Shown here: piece after piece, positions 24,526 through 31,371 of the stretch
Layout: each line of letters begins with the position of its first letter
How positions within the stretch are numbered: position 1 is the first letter of the stretch
IMG/VR virus record: IMGVR_UViG_3300042988_002400
Location: 1 to 31,371 of that record
DNA length: 31,371 nt
DNA from: a virus
Reading direction: 5' to 3' (one strand)
Position numbers and translations under genes: made by a program
The notes under the pieces: model-generated
Told to the model about the DNA's origin: nothing
Databases searched by the model: none
What the model saw: only the letters and a program-made list of their open reading frames with translations

Positions 24526-25989
24526 TTATCTATATATTTGATAATAATCAATATTATTCTGTCCTGGATATAAAATGTTTATATCGCATATTCTAGATAG
24601 AGCATCAAGCATATCATCGTGTGAAGCAGCATCAAATTGCAAATATTCTTGCTCGATAAACTCTTCAATAACATCAACTAACTTACCTTCAGAATTAGTC
24701 TTAAACAAATATTGAGGTAGATAAATTCTTCCATCGATAAAGTACTTTCTTAATCTTGATATTCGATCTTCCTTCGACAATTTTGGAGGGCATTTGACGT
24801 CATGAATCGTAAAACGATAATTTCTTTGTTCCATTGCAAGTTTTAGCCAATCGCTATCTCTTTGCACTCCTCCAGTTTCATAATACACTTGCAAATTCTT
24901 GTATTTACGATGGAGGTTAAAAACCATTTCTTCTTTCTCAAAAGCACCCAATCTATCGCGTACTAAATCAAGGACGTAAAGATTACCATCCTGTGCAGCT
25001 CCAATAATCCAAATAGCAGTATAATCACTGTCTTTACTTTTGGTATAAGCAGGGTCGACCAGCATATAACAATTAAAATCTTCGGGATAAACATTCTTAT
25101 AGTACTTGATCCATTCTCTTCTAAACTTGCCTCCTCCAGTTGGTACAGGACTTTGTTGATGTTGACCTGCAAAGCCATAAGGCCCTAAAGCTTCCTTTTC
25201 GCGTCTAACCTCTTCTGGCCCCATCCGATTGAAATGCAGATATTCACCTTCCTTACGTTCATACTGATTTCCATTGATAGCAAAATGCTCATCTTGCTCT
25301 GCGATCATAGGAATTTTAAGATGTTCCCAACCTCCTTTTTTGAGTAAGTGTCCAGTCAGATCATCTTCGTGGAAGCGTTGCATAATGATGATAATGCAAC
25401 CTTTTTTCTTATCATTGAGACGAGTATAAAATGTACGATCAAACCATATATTTGCTGTCTGCCGATACAAAGTAGAATCAGCCTGTTGCGCAGAAACAGG
25501 ATCATCCACAATTAGAAAGTTGCCACCTTCTCCAGTAGCAGTTCCTCCAACTGAAGTAGCAATCCTGAATCCTCTTCGAGTGGTAACGAATTTAGTCTTT
25601 GTATTCTGATCACTAACTAATTGAGTTTGCGGAAAGATTTCCTGGTACCATTGGCTTTCAACAACGAGACGACAGTCGAGGGAATGCTTATGAGCTAATT
25701 CCTTACTGTAAGATGCGCACATGATCTGTTCTGAAGGGTTGTGACCTAAAAGCCATGCAGGAAACGCAACCGCTACAGAAATAGATTTAAGAAGTCTTGG
25801 AGGGATATTAATAATGAGCCTATCGATATCACCATTCTTGCAAGCTATGAGATAATCTGTGATAAGGTCAATATGCCAGTTGTGAAGATACTCTATTCCA
25901 GGAGCGACAGTAGAGAAAGTTTTATAAGTAAAGAAAGATAGCTCACTGCGAGTAATACTCTGTATGGCATCTTTTGTATATATCTCCAT
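24526..25989 (-). CDS. terL: Terminase large subunit
   Basis: The 487-residue packaging motor has an N-terminal ATPase with an atypical Walker A, IPPRLLKS (62-69), Walker B FLIVDDP (158-164, Asp162/Asp163), and a coupling segment IIIIMQRFHEDD (200-210). The C-terminal RNase H-like nuclease shows Asp312 in MLVDPAY and the HDDMLDA acidic pair (458-459). Length and motifs match Terminase_6-type subunits. It works with the portal protein to fill capsids; the small subunit is encoded just upstream. Its 5' end overlaps the 72-residue ORF by 47 bases. Confidence 0.96.
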   Translation of the reverse strand: MEIYTKDAIQSITRSELSFFTYKTFSTVAPGIEYLHNWHIDLITDYLIACKNGDIDRLIINIPPRLLKSISVAVAFPAWLLGHNPSEQIMCASYSKELAHKHSLDCRLVVESQWYQEIFPQTQLVSDQNTKTKFVTTRRGFRIATSVGGTATGEGGNFLIVDDPVSAQQADSTLYRQTANIWFDRTFYTRLNDKKKGCIIIIMQRFHEDDLTGHLLKKGGWEHLKIPMIAEQDEHFAINGNQYERKEGEYLHFNRMGPEEVRREKEALGPYGFAGQHQQSPVPTGGGKFRREWIKYYKNVYPEDFNCYMLVDPAYTKSKDSDYTAIWIIGAAQDGNLYVLDLVRDRLGAFEKEEMVFNLHRKYKNLQVYYETGGVQRDSDWLKLAMEQRNYRFTIHDVKCPPKLSKEDRISRLRKYFIDGRIYLPQYLFKTNSEGKLVDVIEEFIEQEYLQFDAASHDDMLDALSRICDINILYPGQNNIDYYQIYR

Positions 25990-26161
25990 TCATTAAACAC
26001 TTAATTAAATTTTTAGTAAATTTCTCTGCATTATGTAGTCTCATACCTGCTTCTTTACTATAAACCATCTGATAGAATATTTCGCTCAACTCACCTTTGA
26101 TTATCTCTTTAACAACTCTTTTAAGTATTTTTTCATCAATTGTATTAGTAGCAATAGGCAT
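25943..26161 (-). CDS. Small hypothetical protein between terminase subunits
   Basis: A 72-residue, helical, basic protein (TIDEKILKRVVKEIIKGELSEIFYQMVY) that overlaps the terminase start by 47 bases in another frame and begins six bases after the small-subunit stop. The tight packing supports translation, but the ribosome binding site is weak and no family is recognised. Confidence 0.5.
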   Translation of the reverse strand: MPIATNTIDEKILKRVVKEIIKGELSEIFYQMVYSKEAGMRLHNAEKFTKNLIKCLMNGDIYKRCHTEYYSQ

Positions 26162-26167
26162 ATACAG

Positions 26168-26572
26168 CTACGACGTATAATGTTTTTTCACATACTTCGC
26201 CAAGCAGTGCTCGAGCATTTCTTTGTCTTTCTCTGAGACTTGATTTATAGAAAGGCTTTCTCCGTCCTTACCAGTTTGCTCTAACCTCTCGATATATCCT
26301 CTATTTTTGAGTTTAGTTTTACAATAAAATATAATGGACGTAGTATCGTTGTCTTTGATTTTTTGTAGTAATTTATATTCTACAAAGTCTCCAGTTTCTT
26401 CTATAATTTCTAGACACTTTTCTTTGAAAACTTCGTCTTCCGCAAACCAACGATAATAAGTTGTTCTTCCTACCTTAGCTTTGTGACAAGCAAAACTCAC
26501 AACACCCAATGAATCTTTCAGGGCTTTAATAAAAATGTTTTTACGGTTAGGATGACAATAAGTATTTAGCAT
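26168..26572 (-). CDS. terS: Terminase small subunit
   Basis: A 134-residue protein with an N-terminal helix-turn-helix (FIKALKDSLGVVSFACHKAKVGRTTYYRWFAEDEVFKEKCLEI) followed by VEYKLLQKIKDNDTTSIIFYCKTKLKNRGYIER, which is the recurring pattern of small terminase subunits that recognise the packaging site. The ATG at 26572 is chosen over an upstream in-frame TTG at 26629 because the added residues (hydrophobic, without homology to the family start) look untranslated; no clear Shine-Dalgarno is seen for either. Context next to the large subunit supports the call. Confidence 0.83.
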   Translation of the reverse strand: MLNTYCHPNRKNIFIKALKDSLGVVSFACHKAKVGRTTYYRWFAEDEVFKEKCLEIIEETGDFVEYKLLQKIKDNDTTSIIFYCKTKLKNRGYIERLEQTGKDGESLSINQVSEKDKEMLEHCLAKYVKKHYTS

Positions 26573-26639
26573 TGAAATTACATATACTACTCTTATATAA
26601 ATAGTAGATATAACAACGGAAAGTAGCAATACTTAAAAA

Positions 26640-27002
26640 TTATATATAGTAGAATGAATAAGCAGCTTCTAAATTGGTATTGAGATGATGATTGGATGTT
26701 TTACGATATATCAAGATACTACCAAGTAGGTTGCTAATATTTGAATACTTATCCTGGATAACAACAATCCAATAATTTTGACATTCTACTTCCATTCTGA
26801 GATGGGTAGCGCCGCCAGCTATAAGCTGCTCTGCTTTGTTTACAACTTTCTCTACCTCTGCTCTATATTTGTTTAAAAATGCTTTTGATCTATCTTCCAT
26901 TTTCTTACGGTAACTCCAAGAATAGGGAGCATTTTTCTGATAAATATCTTTACTAACTTGGCCTATAACCCAGTCTTTCTTGTCTTCACTAATTCTTATC
27001 AT
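26640..27002 (-). CDS. Unknown early/packaging-region protein
   Basis: A 120-residue protein, helical then beta (WSYRKKMEDRSKAFLNKYRAEVEKVVNKAEQLI; MEVECQNYWIVVIQDKYSN). GAGG stands four bases before the ATG, giving good support for the start. It is transcribed toward the terminase genes. No family is recognised. Confidence 0.68.
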   Translation of the reverse strand: MIRISEDKKDWVIGQVSKDIYQKNAPYSWSYRKKMEDRSKAFLNKYRAEVEKVVNKAEQLIAGGATHLRMEVECQNYWIVVIQDKYSNISNLLGSILIYRKTSNHHLNTNLEAAYSFYYI

Positions 27003-27148
27003 ACTGCCTCACTAAAATTTTTATTATATTTTGGGGAGTGTATAGTTTGATGTATCATATATGTATTGGAACCTTATCTATACTACATCTAATTTAGTAT
27101 TTTGCCACACAATATTGTATTTTAAAATAATTTAAAAGCAATCCTTCA

Positions 27149-27514
27149 ATGCTCAAAGAGAAAGAACTGTGTAGTCTGTTTTTTGCTGCAATCGAAAAGT
27201 TAAAATTTTATAATCAGATGAAGAGAGGATTTTTCCTTTTTCATATTCCTAATGAGCAGAATAACAATATTGCCTACACCATGGTCTTAAAAAGAATGGG
27301 ACTGAAAGCTGGTGTAGCTGATTATTGTTTGCTGCTAGAAGGGGGGAAAGTAGCTTTTCTGGAATTCAAACGCAATGCAAAATCTAAGATGACTGAGAAA
27401 CAAAAGGAGTTTCAAAAGGTTTGTGCTGAGCTCTGTATCCCTTATTTTCTGGTGCATGATGTACAACAAGCTATTGATATAGTTATTAGCCTTTGCCACA
27501 ACCCTTGTGCTTAA
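27149..27514 (+). CDS. VRR-NUC domain nuclease
   Basis: The 121-residue protein is a minimal VRR-NUC (PD-(D/E)XK superfamily) domain: FHIPNEQNN (31-39), GLKAGVADY with Asp58, FLEFK with Glu72 and Lys74, and MTEKQKEFQ with Gln85. Known phage members are small structure-specific nucleases that act on branched or recombination DNA. It stands alone on the plus strand among minus-strand early genes and overlaps the 3' end of the convergent gene at 27486 by 29 bases. A partner role with the RecT-like protein is possible. Confidence 0.9.
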   Translation: MLKEKELCSLFFAAIEKLKFYNQMKRGFFLFHIPNEQNNNIAYTMVLKRMGLKAGVADYCLLLEGGKVAFLEFKRNAKSKMTEKQKEFQKVCAELCIPYFLVHDVQQAIDIVISLCHNPCA

Positions 27515-27749
27515 TGATACATAAGAACTTGCTTAGCTGAGGCTCACAGATCCAAAGCACACTATTACTATCGATATAGAATCCATCAGATGTATAGGTA
27601 GCAATCATATACTTAGTAAGATCTTTGCCAGTAAACCTATATTTACGTAGTGCTTCAGTAGCCTTAATGAAATAATCTGGTGGAATACAGTATATTTCTT
27701 TTTGTTTACTATATCTCACAGCACTGAAAAATGAAGAAATGTATCGCAT
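27486..27749 (-). CDS. Small unknown protein convergent with the nuclease gene
   Basis: An 87-residue protein (starts MRYISSFFSAVRYSKQK) with DYFIKATEALRKYRFTGKDLTKYMIATYTSDGFYIDSNSVLWICEPQ in the middle, possibly an alpha/beta regulator. Another ATG 66 bases further upstream adds a cysteine-rich stretch that looks untranslated; neither start has a good Shine-Dalgarno. The last 29 bases lie inside the opposite-strand nuclease gene. Function unknown. Confidence 0.5.
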   Translation of the reverse strand: MRYISSFFSAVRYSKQKEIYCIPPDYFIKATEALRKYRFTGKDLTKYMIATYTSDGFYIDSNSVLWICEPQLSKFLCIIKHKGCGKG

Positions 27750-27848
27750 TATAATTTCAATACAACAATAAAAAGTTTTTATATAGTATTTTTTACTACA
27801 AAGCAACAATAACATACTTTTTAGTGTTCCATTTGTGCCATTTAATGA

Positions 27849-29066
27849 TTAACCACCTAGCACAATTAAAATATCAGCAAGCATCTTTTTTATTTCATTA
27901 TCATCAGATTTATGATAATTAAATACAAAATCAGTAATGTTATGATGGAACTTTTCTTGAAAATGCTTCAATAAAGCTTCTTTATAAGGCAACAAAGATT
28001 CAATTCTGCAATGTGGTGAATCAGTTGCAATAATCAATTTCTTATTCTCTAAAGAAAACTTAAAATCTTGTGTATGTGTTAAACCAAATTCATGAAGTTT
28101 TTCATATCCTAATACTTCTCCCATGGTGATCAAGAAATCTCTTCCATATTTACGATGTTGATTGGTTGTAAAGATATTGGATAACCAGCTCATTTTTAAA
28201 GGATTTCGGAATACATTTTGCTTCTCTGATGAGGATTGCTTGATAGTCTTTGTATTACTGACCCATTTAGGACATCCAATGTAATGTCTTTTACACCATC
28301 CTAAGAACATCACATCACTAATAAGATGCTGAGTCATTTTGTTAGTGTGATACATAACAAAGTTATGAGCTGCGTTTTGTATGTCTTCTGCTGAAAGATG
28401 TGGGTATTTCTCTGTGCATTGCTTAGTTAATGATTCGGTCAACATCCATTGCTCGTTTGGTGGAGGATCAGAAAGCTCTACTTCTGATCCTTGATGACCC
28501 TTTTCTTGCTCCTCTTTTACGGTTACTGCTTCATCAAAAAAAATAGAATCTTTAATTTTATTTTCTTTACTATTTTTAATAATAGATGAGGACAAAATGT
28601 CATCATCAGATGATGACAAAATGTCATAATGCGATTCTACGCCGTTTGGAGAGCATGTTCGCTCCGAAATGTACTGTTTTAGCCGTTCGTAATCTATGGT
28701 ATACCAACCCGTTCTATCGAATCTATTTTTGCTGAAATGCTTCATGATAATGATCCCAAGATCTTTTAACTTATTTAAAGCCCTTGATATAGTTCTAATA
28801 GCTCGACATTTTCCTATCGATTCCCAAAGTTTTTCAAGAGTACAATAAGTCCATTGCGTATCTTCTTTGAATGTCTGTTGTTGTTTCTTGGAATCTTTTA
28901 TATTGCACTTGATGTAGAAATGCAGTTGTTGTAAAATTACTGCTGCACTAATCCCCAATATTTGTGCAAGATAAGTAGCCAGCGGTATTGATTTATCGTT
29001 TGTTATGTCTTGATAGATATCGGCGATGGTTGCAGTGTGAGTTCTGGGTGTAGAGCATTTGATCAT
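27849..29066 (-). CDS. Replication initiator: winged helix plus C-terminal KH-like (DnaA-N/DciA-like) domain
   Basis: The 405-residue protein has an N-terminal winged-helix part (28-128: IPLATYLAQILGISAAVILQQLHFYI ... WTYCTLEKLWESIG ... RTISRALNKLKDLGIIIMKHF ... GWYTIDYERLKQ), as in phage and plasmid replisome organisers, then an acidic linker (140-205), a helical middle (215-265) and a C-terminal region FKFSLENKKLIIATDSPHCRIESLLPYKEALLKHFQEKF...ITDFVFNYHK (335-386) that resembles the KH-like fold of DnaA domain I or DciA (DUF721), both of which contact replicative helicase. It should bind the repeats upstream and recruit host helicase. AAGGA precedes the ATG. Family resemblance of the C-terminus is my inference. 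Confidence 0.75.
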   Translation of the reverse strand: MIKCSTPRTHTATIADIYQDITNDKSIPLATYLAQILGISAAVILQQLHFYIKCNIKDSKKQQQTFKEDTQWTYCTLEKLWESIGKCRAIRTISRALNKLKDLGIIIMKHFSKNRFDRTGWYTIDYERLKQYISERTCSPNGVESHYDILSSSDDDILSSSIIKNSKENKIKDSIFFDEAVTVKEEQEKGHQGSEVELSDPPPNEQWMLTESLTKQCTEKYPHLSAEDIQNAAHNFVMYHTNKMTQHLISDVMFLGWCKRHYIGCPKWVSNTKTIKQSSSEKQNVFRNPLKMSWLSNIFTTNQHRKYGRDFLITMGEVLGYEKLHEFGLTHTQDFKFSLENKKLIIATDSPHCRIESLLPYKEALLKHFQEKFHHNITDFVFNYHKSDDNEIKKMLADILIVLGG

Positions 29067-29085
29067 AATTTGTTTTCCTTAGTTA

Positions 29086-29179
29086 CTCCAGAACTCATAA
29101 ATAAAAGTTCTGATTTTTGGTTGTTAGAACTTTCGACCATAATTCTGGTAGTAGTATTAATTCTCCAGAATTATGGTCG
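29086..29179. promoter_or_regulatory. Candidate origin or operator: nested dyads upstream of the initiator gene
   Basis: Within 94 bases there are three dyads: AGAACT/AGTTCT, then AAGTTCT/AGAACTT, then a perfect 15-bp stem CGACCATAATTCTGG (29134-29148) with its complement at 29165-29179 around 16 bases. TCCAGAA occurs twice and its complement once. The last stem is followed on the plus strand by TTTTATATTTTT, so it could also terminate plus-strand transcripts. Position directly before the initiator start suggests binding sites for the initiator. Confidence 0.55.
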
Positions 29180-29195
29180 TTTTATATTTTTATCT

Positions 29196-29516
29196 TTAAT
29201 CAATATCCAATCCATAGCCACAGTCAGCCGGACTCCACTCGATAGGGTGATCTTCATGATACTGCCTTACTTCATCTCTATCCCAGTAATTCAGTTGTGA
29301 TTCATGATTTGGCACTCCTGCAAAATATTCTCTCCGCGCTATTACCACTTTGTCTTCTATAGTTAGCTGTGCTCTTTCCTCGGGAGTCAGTTTATGGCCT
29401 AGACTACAATATGATGGTGGCCATACTCGTTCTCCAGTGAGTAATGCGACTGGTGCTACTATAGCATTGAGGGAATTGTTTAATATTTCGCTGATGTAAT
29501 ATCCTGGACCTTTCAT
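29196..29516 (-). CDS. Unknown early protein
   Basis: A 106-residue protein with YYISEILNNSLNAIVAPVALLTGERVWPPSYCSL at the start and EERAQLTIEDKVVIARREYFAGVPNHESQLNYWDRDEVRQYHEDH after it; tryptophan- and histidine-rich end. AAAGGT lies seven bases before the ATG. It is the gene upstream of the initiator region, transcribed the same way. No family is recognised; a virion or early regulatory role cannot be told apart. Confidence 0.65.
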   Translation of the reverse strand: MKGPGYYISEILNNSLNAIVAPVALLTGERVWPPSYCSLGHKLTPEERAQLTIEDKVVIARREYFAGVPNHESQLNYWDRDEVRQYHEDHPIEWSPADCGYGLDID

Positions 29517-29855
29517 TTTGTTTACCTTTTAATTAGAGTTAATATTTGTTGAAAGTTGCTTATCATAAGTTTTTTATTGTTTAATCAATTCTTCACAATA
29601 ATTTTAGTCTGTTTCACTAAAATTGATGTTTACTATTACGATCCTTTCCACTATGATTTATGTTACAAATGGAAACAAAAAGGGGGCGAGTTAGCGAGTA
29701 GCGATACTCAGAAAATGAGCTCAGAAATTGGTTTGTAAACTGATTTGTAAACTGATTTGTAAACTGATTTGTAAACATGATTTTGTTTGTAAAAATTCTT
29801 TTTGTTTTTGTTTTAAACTAAAAGTTGGGGAACATAGTAGTTTATAAAGGTAGCA
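29517..29855. other. 339-base noncoding region with iterons, candidate replication origin
   Basis: No convincing gene is seen. The region holds an AT-rich half (29540-29660), a short G-rich tract (AAAAAGGGGGCGAG near 29690) followed by GCGAGTTAGCGAGTAGCG direct repeats and a GAGTA/TACTC dyad, and four 12-bp iterons (29730-29777). An AT-rich tract next to iterons, close to the initiator gene, is the usual layout of a plasmid-type origin. Confidence 0.5.
29730..29777. repeat. Four 12-bp iterons (GATTTGTAAACT)
   Basis: Units at 29730-29741, 29742-29753, 29754-29765 and 29766-29777 share GATTTGTAAACT; the first begins GG, the last ends CA, and the two middle ones are identical. A degenerate fifth (TTTGTTTGTAAAAA) follows. 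Their order, head to tail without spacers, suits an initiator- or regulator-binding array. Confidence 0.85.
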
Positions 29856-30674
29856 TTAGGTAATGTCTTCTACGTTATCTTCTGCTGCCTTTATTTTTTC
29901 CTTGATATCACTTAAGATCACTCCAAGCTGTCTCGATCCTTCTCGATTATAGGTTGAAAAGGTTTTTTTTGCTATATCATTTCTTTTGCTCCATTCCTGA
30001 AATTCCTCTAAACTCTGTTCATCTCCTATCTCAGTAATTTTACGTAAAAAGAAATCAAACCCCTCTTCTACTGGTATCTCTACTGTATTTTCTCCCTCAT
30101 CAAACTTTAGTAAAACAAGATTATCGTGAGGTTTAGGAGATGGTTTATCATTCCCATGAACATCAGAATCTGAAAGTTCTTCTGCACTATGTTGTAGTCC
30201 TAAGAGTAAATCTGGGAAAACATCTCTTAAGGCAAAACAACGTGCTCTCATCTTCAGCATTCTTTCGGGATATTGTCTCCAAGGAGAAGAACGTTCCCAT
30301 AGTCCTGCTTTCTTGGCATCGCTAACTGAGAATTCTGCTTTCACTTCGTTGATGTTTTTTCTCTTTACAACGCAGACTGCAATAATTTCACTATTGACGT
30401 TGGTAATATACTCGTTGAAAGATTCAAGTTGTCCTGAAGCTTTAACGATAGCGAGCATTGTGTCTCCGTAGAGCGCAGGTTTTCCATTGATCACGGAGAT
30501 ACTTTGTACTGATTGCATAGGAGTTAAACCAAGGCCAGCACCAATTTGCATTACGAAGAAAACTTTTTCCTTCGTATTGAGTGTTGCTGGGCCCAATCCA
30601 GATTTAGCAATTGTTTCTGCCATCTGCATACAAGTTTGATAATCAGTAGGAATAATAGGTTTTATTGAATGCAT
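29856..30674 (-). CDS. recT: RecT-family single-strand annealing protein
   Basis: The 272-residue protein has the RecT-type core: ETIAKSGLGPATLNTKEKVFFVMQIGAGLGLTPMQSVQSISVINGKPALYGDTMLAIVKASG (20-81) and, later, WRQYPERMLKMRARCFALRDVFPDLLLGLQHSAEEL (about 132-167). These proteins anneal complementary single strands in phage recombination. The C-terminal third (from about 175) is acidic and probably flexible. A partner exonuclease of the RecE/YqaJ type is not seen; the VRR-NUC protein might serve. It overlaps the upstream gene by 13 bases. Confidence 0.87.
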   Translation of the reverse strand: MHSIKPIIPTDYQTCMQMAETIAKSGLGPATLNTKEKVFFVMQIGAGLGLTPMQSVQSISVINGKPALYGDTMLAIVKASGQLESFNEYITNVNSEIIAVCVVKRKNINEVKAEFSVSDAKKAGLWERSSPWRQYPERMLKMRARCFALRDVFPDLLLGLQHSAEELSDSDVHGNDKPSPKPHDNLVLLKFDEGENTVEIPVEEGFDFFLRKITEIGDEQSLEEFQEWSKRNDIAKKTFSTYNREGSRQLGVILSDIKEKIKAAEDNVEDIT

Positions 30675-31111
30675 GATTCACCTACAAAAACATTATATTG
30701 AGCTTCAGAATTGATTTTTTTTTCTAGGCTTTGATATTCAGTCATTCTTTGATCCCGGAGCAACGACTCTAAAGTCTCTTCTATTTCTTTTGGAGACGCC
30801 TTCATTGTATTTGTTTCTTCATCCAATTTGTGGATAAGAAAATATTCTTTAATTTGTTTACGCATTATTGCTCCTTCAACAGAATCAGAATTAAAAAAGC
30901 AGTTTTTAAATCTATCTCTGATTCTTATTGCTGAAAGTTTTTGTTGTTGATCTTTTTGCATAGATATATCTGGAATCCCTAATACATCAAGGAGACAATC
31001 AAGAACGGTTCTGATTGGTACACCAAAGCAATCAGATAATAATTTCATTCTTTCTCTACAGTTTACATAAACTGCTATTGAAGAAAATTTTACACGTTTA
31101 TTTTTAACCAT
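30662..31111 (-). CDS. Unknown early protein, operon partner of the annealing protein
   Basis: A 149-residue protein, helical, with a basic start (MVKNKRVKFSSIAVYVNCRERMKLLSDCFGVPIRTVLDCLLDVLGI) that may form a small DNA- or protein-binding domain, then charged helices (SPKEIEETLESLLRDQRMTEYQSLEKKI). AAAGG lies seven bases before the ATG. It is the first gene of the leftward early operon and overlaps the annealing-protein start by 13 bases, suggesting coupled translation. It does not show exonuclease motifs. A TATAAT on the minus strand (31163-31168) may be its -10. Confidence 0.65.
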   Translation of the reverse strand: MVKNKRVKFSSIAVYVNCRERMKLLSDCFGVPIRTVLDCLLDVLGIPDISMQKDQQQKLSAIRIRDRFKNCFFNSDSVEGAIMRKQIKEYFLIHKLDEETNTMKASPKEIEETLESLLRDQRMTEYQSLEKKINSEAQYNVFVGESCIQ

Positions 31112-31239
31112 AAATAACCTTTATATTAATATTTGATGTGATCTCAAATGCCACATATCTATATTATATCATAGTATATAACATAATATCTAGTAGATTA
31201 TATAAGACTATAAAAAATATAAGATTATTGTATTGTCTT

Positions 31240-31269
31240 ATGGCAATATCTTCATAGATATATTATAAT
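31240..31269 (+). promoter_or_regulatory. Candidate promoter pointing to the palindrome and the first gene
   Basis: TATAAT at 31264-31269 is a consensus -10; ATGGCA at 31240-31245 (4 of 6) lies 18 bases before it. Transcription would start near 31276, right at the left edge of the palindrome, and run off the window end toward the gene at its beginning if the molecule is circular. Confidence 0.5.
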
Positions 31270-31278
31270 ACTTGAGTT

Positions 31279-31346
31279 ATTAGGTATTGAATTGAAACCT
31301 TTAATAATCTACATAGATTATTAAAGGTTTCAATTCAATACCTAAT
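31279..31346. repeat. Perfect 68-bp palindrome (33-bp arms, 2-base loop)
   Basis: The arm 31279-31311 is exactly complementary to 31314-31346, leaving CA between. The core contains TTTAATAATCTA/TAGATTATTAAA; beyond the arms pairing stops. No T-run follows on either strand. The surrounding 31112-31371 is otherwise AT-rich and holds no gene. Such a palindrome may be an origin feature, a protein-binding or telomere-type site, or an mRNA 5' hairpin. Confidence 0.95.
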
Positions 31347-31371
31347 GTAATATAATAATTTAGAGAGACAA

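Noticed and set aside
29556-29738. Plus-strand ORF of 60 codons in the same gap
   Set aside because: TTG start without ribosome binding site, low-complexity translation, and overlap with the iteron-side sequence.
29617-29778. Minus-strand ORF of 53 codons beginning with four FTNQ repeats
   Set aside because: No Shine-Dalgarno, and the repeats are the iterons read in frame (12 bp is a multiple of three). Treated as noncoding origin-type DNA.
31279-31346. Palindrome as a hairpin telomere of a linear phage
   Set aside because: Possible in form, but no protelomerase gene was recognised and the sequence continues past the palindrome into the start signals of the first gene, so circularity is favoured.
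1-31371. CRISPR array, tRNA genes, insertion sequences, reverse transcriptase or diversity-generating template repeats
   Set aside because: Repeats seen are tandem coding duplications, iterons or hairpins; no spacer pattern, cloverleaf, transposase or reverse transcriptase motif was recognised. A tRNA scan was not possible.

Overview
The window reads as an almost complete, AT-rich, tailed-phage genome of the short-tailed (podovirus-like) type, most likely a phage-plasmid or temperate phage of a Gram-negative bacterium. The low GC and the lysine/asparagine/isoleucine-rich proteins would fit an intracellular or protist-associated host, but nothing here fixes the host taxon. Virion genes are recognisable by motif or family resemblance: large and small terminase, portal, scaffold, an N4-gp56/DUF4043-like major capsid protein, decoration protein, head-tail adaptor, a P22 gp10-like tail hub, four ejection-type proteins (one ending in a lytic transglycosylase domain) and several tail-fibre proteins with 'GTITTGTWNG...GGTG' repeats. 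No integrase of the tyrosine type, no CI-like repressor, no polymerase, helicase or primase, and no free-standing endolysin were seen.

Layout. 1-1.3 kb: a repeat-rich membrane-protein gene on the plus strand. 1.3-3.3 kb: serine recombinase, ribbon-helix-helix protein and two unknown genes, all minus. 3.4-9.2 kb: minus-strand fibre/appendage operon with many 1-nt stop/start overlaps and two tiny genes. 9.2-20.0 kb: plus-strand block from capsid to ejection proteins. 20.0-26.6 kb: minus-strand scaffold, portal, terminases, interrupted by a plus-strand moron-like gene with its own strong promoter. 26.6-31.1 kb: minus-strand early/replication genes (winged-helix initiator, RecT-like annealing protein, unknowns) plus a plus-strand VRR-NUC nuclease. 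31.1-31.37 kb: a divergent, very AT-rich regulatory region with a perfect 68-bp palindrome.

How it fits together. Read on the minus strand, early genes lead into terminase, portal and scaffold, then into the fibres; only three single genes and the 9.2-20.0 kb block face the other way. Re-inverting that block places the capsid gene directly after scaffold and restores a textbook podovirus order, so a large inversion is the simplest history. Replication probably relies on the host replisome recruited by the winged-helix protein, whose C-terminus resembles the KH-like DnaA-N/DciA fold; repeats beside it look like an origin. A serine recombinase could resolve multimers or invert DNA. The last bases of the window and the first gene fit together (Shine-Dalgarno at the end, ATG at base 4), suggesting the molecule is a circle opened inside a tandem repeat.

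The least expected parts are the two plus-strand, hairpin-bracketed membrane-protein genes, the palindrome at the presumed mRNA 5' end of the first of them, the block inversion, the transglycosylase module framed by a 45-bp direct repeat, and the winged-helix/KH-like initiator.
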